This document shows, in pieces, positions 22,330 to 32,251 of a stretch of 64,000 bases of DNA. Both the position numbers and the translations under genes were made by a program. Source of the stretch: Shewanella oneidensis MR-1 (lineage in GTDB: Bacteria; Pseudomonadota; Gammaproteobacteria; Enterobacterales; Shewanellaceae); assembly GCF_000146165.2 (NCBI RefSeq), contig NC_004347.2:1-64000 (forward strand). Direction: 5' to 3'. Position 1 is the first letter of the stretch; each line of letters opens with the position of its first letter. Under the pieces are notes generated by a model. That model saw only the letters and a list, made by a program, of their open reading frames with translations. It made no database searches and was not told the origin of the DNA.

Positions 22330-22767
22330 TTAGTCGCGAGTTACTGGGTCACCGAGATGGATCATTGCGTCATTGAGGACGCGGCAGGTTACGCCGCCGC
22401 GCCAATCTGGAGTGAGGGCTAATTCTAATCCCGGGTGCGCCATTTCCATCTTTTTGCATGGATCGGTTTCACCAGTAATCTCTAAGCTCAAATCACCGAT
22501 GCGTAACTGCTTGCCAACATCAGCTGGACCAAAACTTAATCCATCTACTAATAGATTAGCGCGGCGAATTGTCCAGACTAAATCCGTATTTATGCTTTGA
22601 CAGGCTGTTTGCCACTGCTGCAGTGAAAGAACGGTCACTTGTCGTTTACCGGGGCGACCAAACACATCTTTTTCAACACCGCTGTGCTGAGTGACATTCG
22701 CACACAACACTTCTTTCATTGGGCCATGTTTTACGGTTTTATAGGCAATTGCAACGAGCTTTGGCAT
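22330..22767 (-). CDS. MOSC domain protein
   Basis: The 145-residue protein is a compact stand-alone MOSC domain (molybdenum cofactor sulfurase C-terminal). Diagnostic segments are the opening VAIAYKTVKHGPMKEV, the central DLVWTIRRANLLVDGL, and GDLSLEITGETDPCKKMEM with the conserved Cys. The end GVTCRVLNDAMIHLGDPV is also typical. MOSC proteins handle sulfur or molybdenum cofactor chemistry; stand-alone forms are often involved in detoxifying N-hydroxylated compounds. Upstream on the same strand is tusA, a sulfur carrier, which fits a sulfur-handling context but does not prove it. Confidence 0.85.
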   Translation of the reverse strand: MPKLVAIAYKTVKHGPMKEVLCANVTQHSGVEKDVFGRPGKRQVTVLSLQQWQTACQSINTDLVWTIRRANLLVDGLSFGPADVGKQLRIGDLSLEITGETDPCKKMEMAHPGLELALTPDWRGGVTCRVLNDAMIHLGDPVTRD

Positions 22768-22814
22768 ATCAGGCGTCCTTTTGCTGATAAAAGTCGATAC
22801 CTTAAGGGCTAGAC

Positions 22815-23060
22815 TTAGAGTCCTTTCTTAATCAAATACTGATAGGGCGTTTGCATGGTTTCACTGGCAATTAAGGTGTGATCCATAAACTCACAAAAGC
22901 TAGGGATGTCACGCGTGGTCGCTGGATCGTCTGCAATAATGAGCAAGGTTTCACCCTGCGCCATTTGTCTTACCGTTTTACGCACCATCATCACCGGCTC
23001 AGGGCAACGTAAGCCAAGGGCATCCAATTTATGTTGTGCGGTTGAGAAAACGTCGTTCAT
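22815..23060 (-). CDS. tusA: Sulfur carrier protein TusA
   Basis: TusA accepts persulfide sulfur from IscS and passes it to the TusBCD relay for 2-thiouridine synthesis at tRNA position 34. The 81-residue product has the family signature [19 protein letters not shown] with catalytic Cys19, and the beta-alpha-beta core [17 protein letters not shown]. Length equals E. coli TusA. Confidence 0.95.
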   Translation of the reverse strand: MNDVFSTAQHKLDALGLRCPEPVMMVRKTVRQMAQGETLLIIADDPATTRDIPSFCEFMDHTLIASETMQTPYQYLIKKGL

Positions 23061-23196
23061 ATGACCTCGACTGAACGGTTAAACAGAATTGGCTAATGTT
23101 ACTCCAGTGATGTTGATAAACCAAGTTGGCGGCCTGATTTTGTGATGGAACGGGTAATTGGTTTTATTCCGTTTTATTTATCGAATAATGAGAACA

Positions 23197-23212
23197 TGTT
23201 TCACGTGGAACA
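23197..23212. other. parS: parS site upstream of tusA
   Basis: TGTTTCACGTGGAACA is a hybrid of the two parS half-site types (GTTTCAC and GTGGAAC), in the noncoding gap between tusA and fadA. Confidence 0.8.
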
Positions 23213-23252
23213 AATTATTTTACGACGATAATTTTTAAAGCTACATAAAATA

Positions 23253-23282
23253 AAAAAGCCGGAACTGAGTCCGGCTTTTTAG
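23253..23282 (-). terminator. Terminator after fadA
   Basis: AAAAAGCCGGA, ACTGAG, TCCGGCTTTTT. It lies just past the 3' end of the leftward fadBA operon. Confidence 0.88.
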
Positions 23283-23306
23283 AGTGATATTGATATTTAG
23301 GTGTGA

Positions 23307-24488
<1,182 letters not shown>

Positions 24489-24492
24489 CTAA

Positions 24493-26643
24493 TTAGGCTT
24501 GGTAGTAGCTACCGTTGTTGGCTGCAAGGGCACGCATGGCGTCGGTGACTTGATACAAACCACCTAAATGCGCGTATTTGTCTGCTAAAGCCACAAAGTT
24601 GGCAACGCCCATGGTGTCTAAGTAACGGAACACACCACCACGGAATGGCGGGAAGCCTAAACCGTAGACTAAGCCCATATCCGCTTCGGCAGGTGATGCC
24701 ACAATGCCTTCTTCTAAACAGCGAACGGTTTCGATAATCATTGGGATCATAGTGCGGGCGATGATTTCATCCGCATCGAATGCTTTTTGCTCACCAAAAG
24801 CGGCCTTCAGCAGCTCATAGCTGGTTGGGTCGACATCTTTCTTTGGCTTGCCGCGGCTATCCACTGAGTAAGCGTAGAAACCCTTACCGTTCTTTTGGCC
24901 GAGACGTTTGTTCTCAAACATCACGTCAATCGCGTCATTGCCAGATTTGCCCATACGATCAGGGAAGCCTTCGGCCATTACTGCTTGCGCGTGGTGACCT
25001 GTATCTAGGCCGACAACGTCTAGCAGATAAGCGGGGCCCATTGGCCAGCCGAATTGTTTTTCCATCACTTTATCGATAGCAGCAAAGTCGCCACCTTCGG
25101 CGAGTAGACCATTAAAGCCGGCAAAGTAAGGGAAGAGGACGCGGTTAACGAAGAAGCCTGGGCAATCGTTAACAACGATTGGGGTTTTACCCATTTTGCT
25201 GGCGTAAGCGACAACTGATGCGATGGTTTCTTCTGAGCTGTGCTCGCCACGGATAACTTCAACCAATGGCATTTTGTGCACAGGGTTGAAGAAGTGCATA
25301 CCGCAGAAACGCTCTGGCTTCTTCATGCTCTTAGCGAGTAAGCTGATTGAAATCGTTGAAGTGTTAGAAGCGATAATCGCATCTTCACTGACGTATTGTT
25401 CAACCTCTGCCAGTACCTGTGCTTTCACTTTTGGATGCTCAACCACGGCTTCAACAACCACGTCGGCATGTTTCACTGGTGCATATTCTAGAGCTGGGGT
25501 GATGTTGTTCAGTACCTTTGCCATTTTTTCAGGGGTAGAGCGGCCACGGGCAACTTGCGCTGATAGCAGTTTTGCCGCTTCATTGAGACCTAAATCTAAT
25601 GCTGGCTGGGCAATATCTTTCATCACGATCGGCGTGCCTTTGCTGGCGCTTTGGTAAGCGATGCCGCCGCCCATGATGCCTGCACCTAATACGGCGGCGC
25701 TATTTACTGCTTTGGCCAGCTTGCCAGCTTTCTTGGCTTTGCCTTTAACGAATTGATCATTAAGGAAGATACCGATAAGCGCCTTGGCCACATCAGTCTT
25801 AGCTAACTTGATGAAAGCCTGATGCTCAATTTGTAATGCGTCGCTGCGGCCTTTGGTTGCTGCTTGCTCAACTACGTTTACCGCTGCCATTGGTGCTGGG
25901 TAATGTTTGCCTGCGACAGAGAAAACCATGCCTTTAGCCGTAGTGAAAGACATCATGGCTTCGAGTTTAGGCAGTGTCAGTGGCGATAATTTGCGTTGGC
26001 GACGCGCTTGCCAATCAAGCTTTTCTGCGACAGCATCTTTGAGCATTTGAATCGCCGCAACTTCTAAGGCTTCTGGTGCAACAACGGCGTCAACGGCACC
26101 GACTTTTAATGCATCTTCAGCGCGCTGCTCATTGCCTGTGGTGATCCACTCGAGAGCGTTGTCAGCACCAATCACGCGTGGTAGACGTACAGTACCGCCA
26201 AAGCCTGGGATAATACCCAGTTTGGTTTCAGGTAAGCCGATTTTTGCCGTGGTGTCAGCAATACGGAAATCTGTCGCTAAAATGGTTTCACAACCGCCGC
26301 CTAAGGCAAAACCTTTAATGGCTGAAGCAGTTGGGAAAGGTAAATCTTCGAGTTTATTGAATACGGCGTTGGCCTGTTCAACCCAAGAGAGCAGTACTGC
26401 ATCATCTTGTGCGAATAAGCCTAAAAATTCAGTAATGTCAGCGCCGACGATAAAGGTATCTTTACCTGATGTGAGCACTAATGCCTGAATGTTTGATTGT
26501 TGTTTGATGCTGTCTAATGCGGCATCGAGTGAGGCGAGTGTTTCTCTATCGAATTTGTTCACCGAACCGGGTGCGTTAAAGCACAGCTTGGCAATATTAT
26601 CCTCGAGTAACTCAACCTGAATTGTAGGACTTTGGTAGATCAT
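24493..26643 (-). CDS. fadB: Fatty acid oxidation complex alpha subunit FadB
   Basis: FadB combines enoyl-CoA hydratase/isomerase and 3-hydroxyacyl-CoA dehydrogenase activities. The 716-residue protein has an N-terminal crotonase domain with the oxyanion-hole and catalytic region [19 protein letters not shown] and the [15 protein letters not shown] segment. The dehydrogenase half starts with NAD-binding [14 protein letters not shown] near residue 315 and includes [17 protein letters not shown] palindromic PsrA-like operator lies about 145 bases upstream. Confidence 0.97.
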   Translation of the reverse strand: MIYQSPTIQVELLEDNIAKLCFNAPGSVNKFDRETLASLDAALDSIKQQSNIQALVLTSGKDTFIVGADITEFLGLFAQDDAVLLSWVEQANAVFNKLEDLPFPTASAIKGFALGGGCETILATDFRIADTTAKIGLPETKLGIIPGFGGTVRLPRVIGADNALEWITTGNEQRAEDALKVGAVDAVVAPEALEVAAIQMLKDAVAEKLDWQARRQRKLSPLTLPKLEAMMSFTTAKGMVFSVAGKHYPAPMAAVNVVEQAATKGRSDALQIEHQAFIKLAKTDVAKALIGIFLNDQFVKGKAKKAGKLAKAVNSAAVLGAGIMGGGIAYQSASKGTPIVMKDIAQPALDLGLNEAAKLLSAQVARGRSTPEKMAKVLNNITPALEYAPVKHADVVVEAVVEHPKVKAQVLAEVEQYVSEDAIIASNTSTISISLLAKSMKKPERFCGMHFFNPVHKMPLVEVIRGEHSSEETIASVVAYASKMGKTPIVVNDCPGFFVNRVLFPYFAGFNGLLAEGGDFAAIDKVMEKQFGWPMGPAYLLDVVGLDTGHHAQAVMAEGFPDRMGKSGNDAIDVMFENKRLGQKNGKGFYAYSVDSRGKPKKDVDPTSYELLKAAFGEQKAFDADEIIARTMIPMIIETVRCLEEGIVASPAEADMGLVYGLGFPPFRGGVFRYLDTMGVANFVALADKYAHLGGLYQVTDAMRALAANNGSYYQA

Positions 26644-27068
26644 TGCTTGCTTCCTTTTGGCTTAAAAGTGATACCCACCATTATTTTTTGGTGTTAGTAC
26701 GACTCTCTATCTCACAGCAGCTTCGGCCATCATTTGACCAGTTGTGTGCCAGTGTGCTTCGAAATTCGATAAATTACAACACCCAATTTAAACGACTGTT
26801 TAATTTCTTGTCGGCTAGAGTGAATTTTCACCTTTGTGATACACTGCACAAAGTGTAGAGGCCCAAGATTACGCTAAAGTGTCCTTGGTGGGAATGTGTA
26901 CTTGGGCGGTAATAATTGGCGGTAAATTGAATAAATTTATTTTTGAAATTAAAAGCATAAGCTTAGAACGAGAATTAGCTATTCCTTGCTGAACGACAGG
27001 TATTGCAGGCGAAAGTGATAGGTTTAAGATATTTATTATTAACAATCATTCATAACAGGATATGGCAC
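26644..27068. promoter_or_regulatory. fadB-pepQ divergent intergenic region
   Basis: No gene is seen in these 425 bases. It holds the promoters of fadBA (leftward) and pepQ (rightward). The one clear feature is an inverted repeat at 26787-26804 (TTTAAAC, GACT, GTTTAAT). The rest is AT-rich without recognisable structure. Confidence 0.6.
26787..26804. promoter_or_regulatory. Putative PsrA operator controlling fadBA
   Basis: TTTAAAC-GACT-GTTTAAT resembles the TTCAAAC...GTTTGAA palindrome described for PsrA, the TetR-type fatty acid regulator of Shewanella and Pseudomonas. Its position upstream of fadB supports this; the match is imperfect. Confidence 0.5.
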
Positions 27069-28388
27069 ATGGATCACTTGGCTCATTACTATCATGCCCA
27101 CATCGACGAGTTAAATCGTCGAGTCGCTGAAATTGTATCGCGTGAAGCATTATCAGGTTTAGTGATCCACTCGGGTCAGCCACACAGAATGTTTTTGGAT
27201 GACATTAATTATCCTTTTAAAGCCAACCCTCATTTTAAGGCGTGGTTACCTGTGTTGGATAATCCCAACTGCTGGTTGGTGGTGAATGGTCGCGATAAGC
27301 CACAACTGATCTTTTATCGCCCGGTGGATTTTTGGCATAAGGTTGCCGACGTACCGGATATGTTCTGGACCGAGCATTTTGACATCAAGTTGCTCACTAA
27401 GGCCGATAAAGTCGCCGAATTATTGCCTACCGATATCGCCAACTGGGCTTATTTGGGTGAGCATTTAGATGTGGCTGAGGTGCTTGGGTTTACTAGTCGT
27501 AATCCTGATTCGGTGATGAGTTATCTGCATTTTCATCGCACCACAAAAACCGAATATGAACTTGAATGTATGCGCCGTGCCAACCAAATTGCAGTACAAG
27601 GTCATCAGGCGGCTAAAAATGCCTTTTATAATGGCGCGAGCGAGTTTGAAATTCAGCAGCAGTATTTATCCGCTGTGGGACAGGGTGAGAACGAAGTGCC
27701 CTATGGCAATATTATTGCCCTAAACCAAAATGCGGCGATTTTGCATTACACCGCGCTTGAGCATCAAAATCCTGCGCGCCGTTTGTCATTCTTAATTGAT
27801 GCAGGTGCCAGTTATTTTGGCTATGCATCAGATATCACTCGTACCTATGCGTTCGAGAAGAATCGTTTCGATGAGTTGATCACTGCTATGAACAAAGCGC
27901 AGCTTGAGCTGATTGATATGATGCGCCCAGGAGTGCGTTATCCCGATTTACATTTAGCGACCCATGGCAAAGTGGCGCAAATGCTATTGGATTTTGACTT
28001 GGCAACAGGCGATGCTCAAGGGTTAGTCGAGCAAGGCATTACCAGCGCCTTCTTCCCCCACGGATTGGGCCATATGTTAGGCTTGCAAGTGCATGATGTT
28101 GGCGGCTTCGCCTTTGATGAGCGTGGCACCCATATTCCTGCCCCTGAGGCGCATCCATTTTTGCGTTGCACGCGCATTTTAGCGCCAAACCAAGTGCTAA
28201 CTATGGAGCCAGGTTTGTACATTATCGACTCCTTACTCAATGAGTTAAAACAAAATAGCCGTGGCAAGCAGATCAATTGGAACAGCGTTGATGAGCTGCG
28301 ACCTTTCGGCGGTATTCGTATTGAGGATAATGTGGTTGTGCATCAGGATAGAAATGAGAATATGACCCGCGAACTGGGCTTAGCGTGA
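27069..28388 (+). CDS. pepQ: Xaa-Pro dipeptidase PepQ
   Basis: PepQ hydrolyses dipeptides with a C-terminal proline. The product is 439 residues from the ATG at 27069 ([15 protein letters not shown]), which follows an AGGAT site; the frame is open from 27003 but lacks a start signal there. The pita-bread metallopeptidase domain has the dinuclear metal ligands in [44 protein letters not shown] and [11 protein letters not shown]. In many gammaproteobacteria pepQ, yigZ, trkH and hemG are neighbours of fadBA, as here. Confidence 0.96.
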   Translation: MDHLAHYYHAHIDELNRRVAEIVSREALSGLVIHSGQPHRMFLDDINYPFKANPHFKAWLPVLDNPNCWLVVNGRDKPQLIFYRPVDFWHKVADVPDMFWTEHFDIKLLTKADKVAELLPTDIANWAYLGEHLDVAEVLGFTSRNPDSVMSYLHFHRTTKTEYELECMRRANQIAVQGHQAAKNAFYNGASEFEIQQQYLSAVGQGENEVPYGNIIALNQNAAILHYTALEHQNPARRLSFLIDAGASYFGYASDITRTYAFEKNRFDELITAMNKAQLELIDMMRPGVRYPDLHLATHGKVAQMLLDFDLATGDAQGLVEQGITSAFFPHGLGHMLGLQVHDVGGFAFDERGTHIPAPEAHPFLRCTRILAPNQVLTMEPGLYIIDSLLNELKQNSRGKQINWNSVDELRPFGGIRIEDNVVVHQDRNENMTRELGLA

Positions 28389-28403
28389 GTTTAGGGAGAG
28401 CGA

Positions 28404-29018
28404 GTGCTCGAAAGTTATCTGATACCGAGTGAAGATCTACAGATAGAAGAAGAGATAAAGTACAGCCGCTTTATCTCTTTTCTATTTCACTGCAATAGTT
28501 TAGAACAATTAAAGTTAGTACTTACTGACATCAAGCGAGATTATCCCGGCGCCAGCCATTATTGTTATGCCTTTATCGCGGGAGCGCCCAACGACAGCAT
28601 GTTAATTGGTTCAAGTGATGATGGTGAGCCTGCTGGCAGCGCGGGTCGTCCCATGTTAGCGGTATTGCAAGGCGCAAGTATTGGCGAGATCGGTGCTGTC
28701 GTGGTGCGTTACTACGGTGGCACTAAACTGGGCGTTGGGGGCTTAGTGCGTGCCTATACCTCTGGATTACGCCAAGGCTTGGCGCAATTACCGACTCAAT
28801 TGAAGCAATTACGTTATCCGGCAACGCTGCGTTGTGATTACACTCAATTACGGAATGTTGAGCATTTATTGCAGCAGTTGGATGCAGTGATTACCGATAA
28901 ACAGTTTGCTGAGGCTGTAGATATCCATTTTGCTATTGGTAAACAACAACAGCGGTTATTGACAGAATCCTTGGCTACCTTAAGCCAAGGGAGCTTGCGG
29001 GCAGACTTTAAACTGTGA
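28404..29018 (+). CDS. yigZ: YigZ/IMPACT family protein
   Basis: The 204-residue protein starts at GTG 28404, 15 bases after pepQ. The IMPACT N-terminal domain has the signature region GASHYCYAFIAG, SSDDGEPAGSAGRPML and VVVRYYGGTKLGVGGLVRAYTSG. The smaller C-terminal domain (about residues 140-204) matches the DUF1949 type. The eukaryotic homolog IMPACT modulates the GCN2 stress kinase; the bacterial role is not well established. Likely one operon with pepQ, trkH and hemG. Confidence 0.94.
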   Translation: MLESYLIPSEDLQIEEEIKYSRFISFLFHCNSLEQLKLVLTDIKRDYPGASHYCYAFIAGAPNDSMLIGSSDDGEPAGSAGRPMLAVLQGASIGEIGAVVVRYYGGTKLGVGGLVRAYTSGLRQGLAQLPTQLKQLRYPATLRCDYTQLRNVEHLLQQLDAVITDKQFAEAVDIHFAIGKQQQRLLTESLATLSQGSLRADFKL

Positions 29019-29095
29019 TGCTTGCGTAAATTGTGCCAAAATATACAAAATGCTGAAAATACCTTTGCAGCCAATGGAATAATTGAACACGCGTA

Positions 29096-30556
29096 ATGCA
29101 ATACAAAACCATAATAAGAATCATAGGCCTGTTAATCGGCCTGTTCTCCATCACTATGCTGCCACCAGCCTTAATCGCCATTTGGTATAACGATGGCGGC
29201 GGAACTGCGTTTATTCAGGCCTTTTTTGTCAGCTTATTTATCGGTTTTTGGCTCTGGTATCCTCATCGCCGCTGTAAGGAGGAATTACGTACCCGTGAGG
29301 GATTTCTCATCGTCGTGCTGTTTTGGACTGTGCTGGGTTCTATCGGGGCTTTACCTTTTATCTTCTCTAGTCAACCGGATCTCAGTTGGACGGACAGTTT
29401 TTTTGAATCTTTTTCCGCGCTAACCACCACTGGGGCTACAGTCATTGTGGGGCTGGACTCCTTACCTAAAGCGATTTTATTTTATCGACATTTGCTGCAA
29501 TGGCTTGGCGGTATGGGGATCATCGTACTGGCTGTCGCGATTTTACCTGTACTGGGCATTGGCGGGATGCAGCTCTATCGCGCTGAAATCCCTGGGCCAG
29601 TAAAAGACAGTAAGATGACGCCTAGGATTGCCGAGACGGCCAAGGCGTTATGGTACATCTATCTATTGCTGACTATCAGCTGTGCTGGTGCCTATTGGTT
29701 GGCGGGGATGAGCATGTTCGATGCCATTTGTCACTCGTTTTCGACCATCGCCATCGGCGGTTTTTCAACCCATGATGCCAGTATGGGCTACTTTAACAGC
29801 CCTGTAATTAACCTGATTTGTGTGTTCTTTTTAATTGTCTCTGCAGTGAATTTTAGCGTGCATTTTGCGGCATTTTCGTGGAGAGGTATTAACTTGAAGG
29901 TCTATTTTAGAGATACCGAATTTAAAGTGTTAGTCGCAATTCAATTGCTCTTAACCGCGATTTGTTTTTTTACCTTGTATTTCTATTCTGATATTTATGA
30001 CACGCCGGAAGAAACCTTAAATCATGCCTTATTCCAAGCGGTTTCGATAGCAACCACCACAGGGTTTGGCACAGACAGTTTCAATATGTGGCCATTATTT
30101 TTGCCAATGTTATTAATGTTTTCGAGCTTCATTGGTGGTTGTGGTGGCTCGACCGCGGGGGGGATTAAGGTTATTCGGGTCATTCTCTTGTTGTTGCAGG
30201 GGTCTCGCGAGCTAAAACGTCTTGTTCATCCCAAGGCGATGTTTTCGATTCGAATAGGCTCAAAGGCGCTGCCTGACCGTATTGTCGATGCCGTGTGGGG
30301 CTTTTTTTCGGCCTATGCTTTAGTTTTCGTGCTGTGTATGTTGGCGCTAATGGCAATGGGGCTCGATGACATCACTTCCTTTAGTGCTACGGCCGCTTGC
30401 TTAAATAACCTCGGCCCAGGTTTAGGTGAGGTTGCGAGTAATTATGCCAGTATTGGTGATGGCGCCAAATGGGTGCTGGTGGTAGCTATGCTATTTGGTC
30501 GCCTTGAAATCTTTACCTTGTTGATTTTGTTCACGCCAACTTTCTGGAAAGATTAA
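29096..30556 (+). CDS. trkH: Trk potassium uptake protein TrkH (copy 1)
   Basis: TrkH is the membrane channel subunit of the Trk potassium uptake system, gated by TrkA. The 486-residue protein has four M1-P-M2-like repeats with the pore segments TTTGATVIVGLDSLP, STIAIGGFSTHDAS, TTTGFGTDSFNMWP and NNLGPGLGEV, each with the selectivity-filter Gly. FIGGCGGSTAGGIKVIR is the conserved D3-M2 region. It ends one base before hemG. A second TrkH (32252-33694) sits beside trkA; this copy is the one coupled to hemG, as in E. coli. Confidence 0.95.
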   Translation: MQYKTIIRIIGLLIGLFSITMLPPALIAIWYNDGGGTAFIQAFFVSLFIGFWLWYPHRRCKEELRTREGFLIVVLFWTVLGSIGALPFIFSSQPDLSWTDSFFESFSALTTTGATVIVGLDSLPKAILFYRHLLQWLGGMGIIVLAVAILPVLGIGGMQLYRAEIPGPVKDSKMTPRIAETAKALWYIYLLLTISCAGAYWLAGMSMFDAICHSFSTIAIGGFSTHDASMGYFNSPVINLICVFFLIVSAVNFSVHFAAFSWRGINLKVYFRDTEFKVLVAIQLLLTAICFFTLYFYSDIYDTPEETLNHALFQAVSIATTTGFGTDSFNMWPLFLPMLLMFSSFIGGCGGSTAGGIKVIRVILLLLQGSRELKRLVHPKAMFSIRIGSKALPDRIVDAVWGFFSAYALVFVLCMLALMAMGLDDITSFSATAACLNNLGPGLGEVASNYASIGDGAKWVLVVAMLFGRLEIFTLLILFTPTFWKD

Positions 30557-30557
30557 T

Positions 30558-31082
30558 ATGCAAACATTAATAATCTACTCAACCATCGACGGTCAAACGC
30601 TAGAAATTTGTCGTAAGATTAAAGCATTTGCTGAGCGGGCGGGTGAAAAGGTCTCCCTCTTTAGCTTAGAACAGGCTGAAGCTATAAACCTTGCAGATGT
30701 TGATAAGGTATTGATTGGTGCGAGTATCCGCTATGGTAAACATAGACCTGAGCTTTACCAATTTGTGAATCGCAACCATGCGGTGTTAAGCGCGAAAGTT
30801 AATGGTTTTTTTACGGTAAATGTGGTGGCGCGGAAGCCGTTAAAGAACACCCCAGAAACCAATCCTTATATGCAGAAATTCCTCAAATTATCCCTTTGGC
30901 AACCACAACACTTGGCGGTATTTGCTGGTAAGATTGATTACCCTAAATATGGCTTATTCGACCGCACAATGATCTGTTTTATCATGTGGATGACTAAGGG
31001 GCCAACGGATCTTAAGGGCACGTTTGAGTTTACCGATTGGGCTAAAGTCGAAGCTTTTGGCACTCATTTTAGTAAGCTATAA
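30558..31082 (+). CDS. hemG: Menaquinone-dependent protoporphyrinogen oxidase HemG
   Basis: HemG oxidises protoporphyrinogen IX to protoporphyrin IX, feeding electrons to the quinone pool. The 174-residue protein is a long-chain flavodoxin with the FMN loop YSTIDGQTLEICRKI (about residues 7-21) and VLIGASIRYGKHRPEL. It has the HemG-specific insert with NPYMQKFLKLSLWQP, and the C-terminal MTKGPTDLKGTFEFTDW. It overlaps the trkH operon (gap of one base), as in E. coli. A second, related protein is encoded at 31656-32210. Confidence 0.93.
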   Translation: MQTLIIYSTIDGQTLEICRKIKAFAERAGEKVSLFSLEQAEAINLADVDKVLIGASIRYGKHRPELYQFVNRNHAVLSAKVNGFFTVNVVARKPLKNTPETNPYMQKFLKLSLWQPQHLAVFAGKIDYPKYGLFDRTMICFIMWMTKGPTDLKGTFEFTDWAKVEAFGTHFSKL

Positions 31083-31090
31083 AAACGACA

Positions 31091-31114
31091 AAGCCCTAGT
31101 CCAAGCTAGGGCTT
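31091..31114. terminator. Terminator between hemG and the ArsR-type gene
   Basis: AAGCCCTAG, TCCAAG, CTAGGGCTT in the gap between convergent genes. The following U-run is weak. Confidence 0.6.
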
Positions 31115-31146
31115 AATATCGCATTGCTTATGGCATTGTGAGCCAG

Positions 31147-31467
31147 TTATACCGCGCAGTAACGGCTGTGTAGAATCGAAATCACTTGGGAAACTTGTTC
31201 ATTCTTAAGCTTGTAATACACAATCTGCGAACTCTTACGGGTATCGACTAAGTCTTCGGCACGTAATACTGCTAAGTGTTGTGATAGTGCCGACTGACTT
31301 AAAGGCACAGTCGAATTCAGCTCGGTCACGCTCAGCTCTTTATCAAGCAATAGACAAAGAATCATTAAGCGATAAGGATTCGCTATGGCTTTTAGCCATT
31401 TAGCCGCACTTTCCGCATTAGTTACCATTGCATTTACATCTATATCATTTTGCATAAGGTCACTCAC
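31147..31467 (-). CDS. ArsR-family regulator, HlyU-like
   Basis: The 106-residue winged-helix protein (GTG at 31467, or ATG at 31455) closely resembles Vibrio HlyU. It has KAIANPYRLMILCLLLDKEL, the recognition helix SQSALSQHLAVLRAEDLVDTR and a final SRYCAV. Counted from the GTG, the cysteines fall at 38 and 104, the positions I recall for the redox-sensing pair in V. cholerae HlyU. Metal-site residues of ArsR/SmtB sensors are absent, so a thiol/persulfide or oxidant sensor is more likely than a metal sensor. A 6-4-6 palindrome at 31482-31497 may be its operator. The neighbours are two hemG-like genes. Confidence 0.88.
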   Translation of the reverse strand: MSDLMQNDIDVNAMVTNAESAAKWLKAIANPYRLMILCLLLDKELSVTELNSTVPLSQSALSQHLAVLRAEDLVDTRKSSQIVYYKLKNEQVSQVISILHSRYCAV

Positions 31468-31481
31468 TTTATCGCTTTTTG

Positions 31482-31497
31482 ATTAGATAATTCTAAT
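31482..31497. promoter_or_regulatory. Perfect inverted repeat, possible ArsR/HlyU-like operator
   Basis: ATTAGA-TAAT-TCTAAT, 15 bases upstream of the regulator's GTG and between it and the divergent hemG-like gene. AT-rich palindromes near their own promoter are usual for ArsR-family operators. Confidence 0.45.
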
Positions 31498-31655
31498 TGA
31501 AGATGTTTCTATACGCAATCATACTGCTCGGCAATTCAGATCTCAATTTTTGCATTTAAGAATATGAGACAACGCTGATTTGTGATCCTATCAGGGGTTT
31601 ATTCAACAGATGATTGCCACAATGGTGACATACTTTTACTGAACGAGAATACCCC

Positions 31656-32210
31656 ATGACACGCATCCTGGTGCTTTATTTTACCCGAGGAGGCCATACG
31701 GCCAAGATTGCCAATGCAATAGCGGAGCAATTAACCCTGCGTGGCGCAAAGGTTGACTTAGTCGATATCAATAGTGCGGCTGCAACACGAATCAACTGGT
31801 CCGATTATCAGCTGGTGGCTTTGGGTGCCTGTGTACTCTATGGCACTTATGATAAGAGTGTATTTCAATTTATTGAGCAACATGTGCAGGCTTTGAGTTT
31901 TTTGCCAAACAGTTTTTTCTGCGTCAACGTGGTCGCACGTAATCCGGAGAAACGTATTCCTGAAAACAATAAATACCTGCAAAAGTTTATCACTCTATCT
32001 CCTTGGACTCCCGCAGATTTGAAGATTATTGCTGGTAAAGTCGATTATCCATCTTGGCCTTGGTACGACAGATTAATGATCCAGTTAATTATGAAAATCA
32101 CTAAAGGCCCAACGGATCCAAAAGCAGTTATTGATTATACCGATTGGGAAGATGTGAAAGTCTATGCCGACCATCTGCTGACCTTGGTCGAGGTTGCTGA
32201 ACCTGCCTAA
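31656..32210 (+). CDS. HemG-like flavodoxin (second copy)
   Basis: The 184-residue protein is a paralog of the hemG product at 30558. It has the FMN loop YFTRGGHTAKIANAI, VALGACVLYGTYDKSVF, the HemG-type insert (NNKYLQKFITLSPWTP) and the C-terminal MKITKGPTDPKAVIDYTDW. It keeps all motifs used to recognise HemG, so it may be a second protoporphyrinogen oxidase or a quinone-linked flavodoxin with another partner. It is divergent from the HlyU-like regulator and convergent with trkH copy 2, with a terminator between. Confidence 0.85.
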   Translation: MTRILVLYFTRGGHTAKIANAIAEQLTLRGAKVDLVDINSAAATRINWSDYQLVALGACVLYGTYDKSVFQFIEQHVQALSFLPNSFFCVNVVARNPEKRIPENNKYLQKFITLSPWTPADLKIIAGKVDYPSWPWYDRLMIQLIMKITKGPTDPKAVIDYTDWEDVKVYADHLLTLVEVAEPA

Positions 32211-32211
32211 T

Positions 32212-32238
32212 AAAAATGCGCTCAATGAGCGCATTTTT
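32212..32238. terminator. Bidirectional terminator
   Basis: AAAAATGCGCTC, AAT, GAGCGCATTTTT between the convergent HemG-like and trkH genes. Confidence 0.9.
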
Positions 32239-32251
32239 GCTTGCTAACTTG

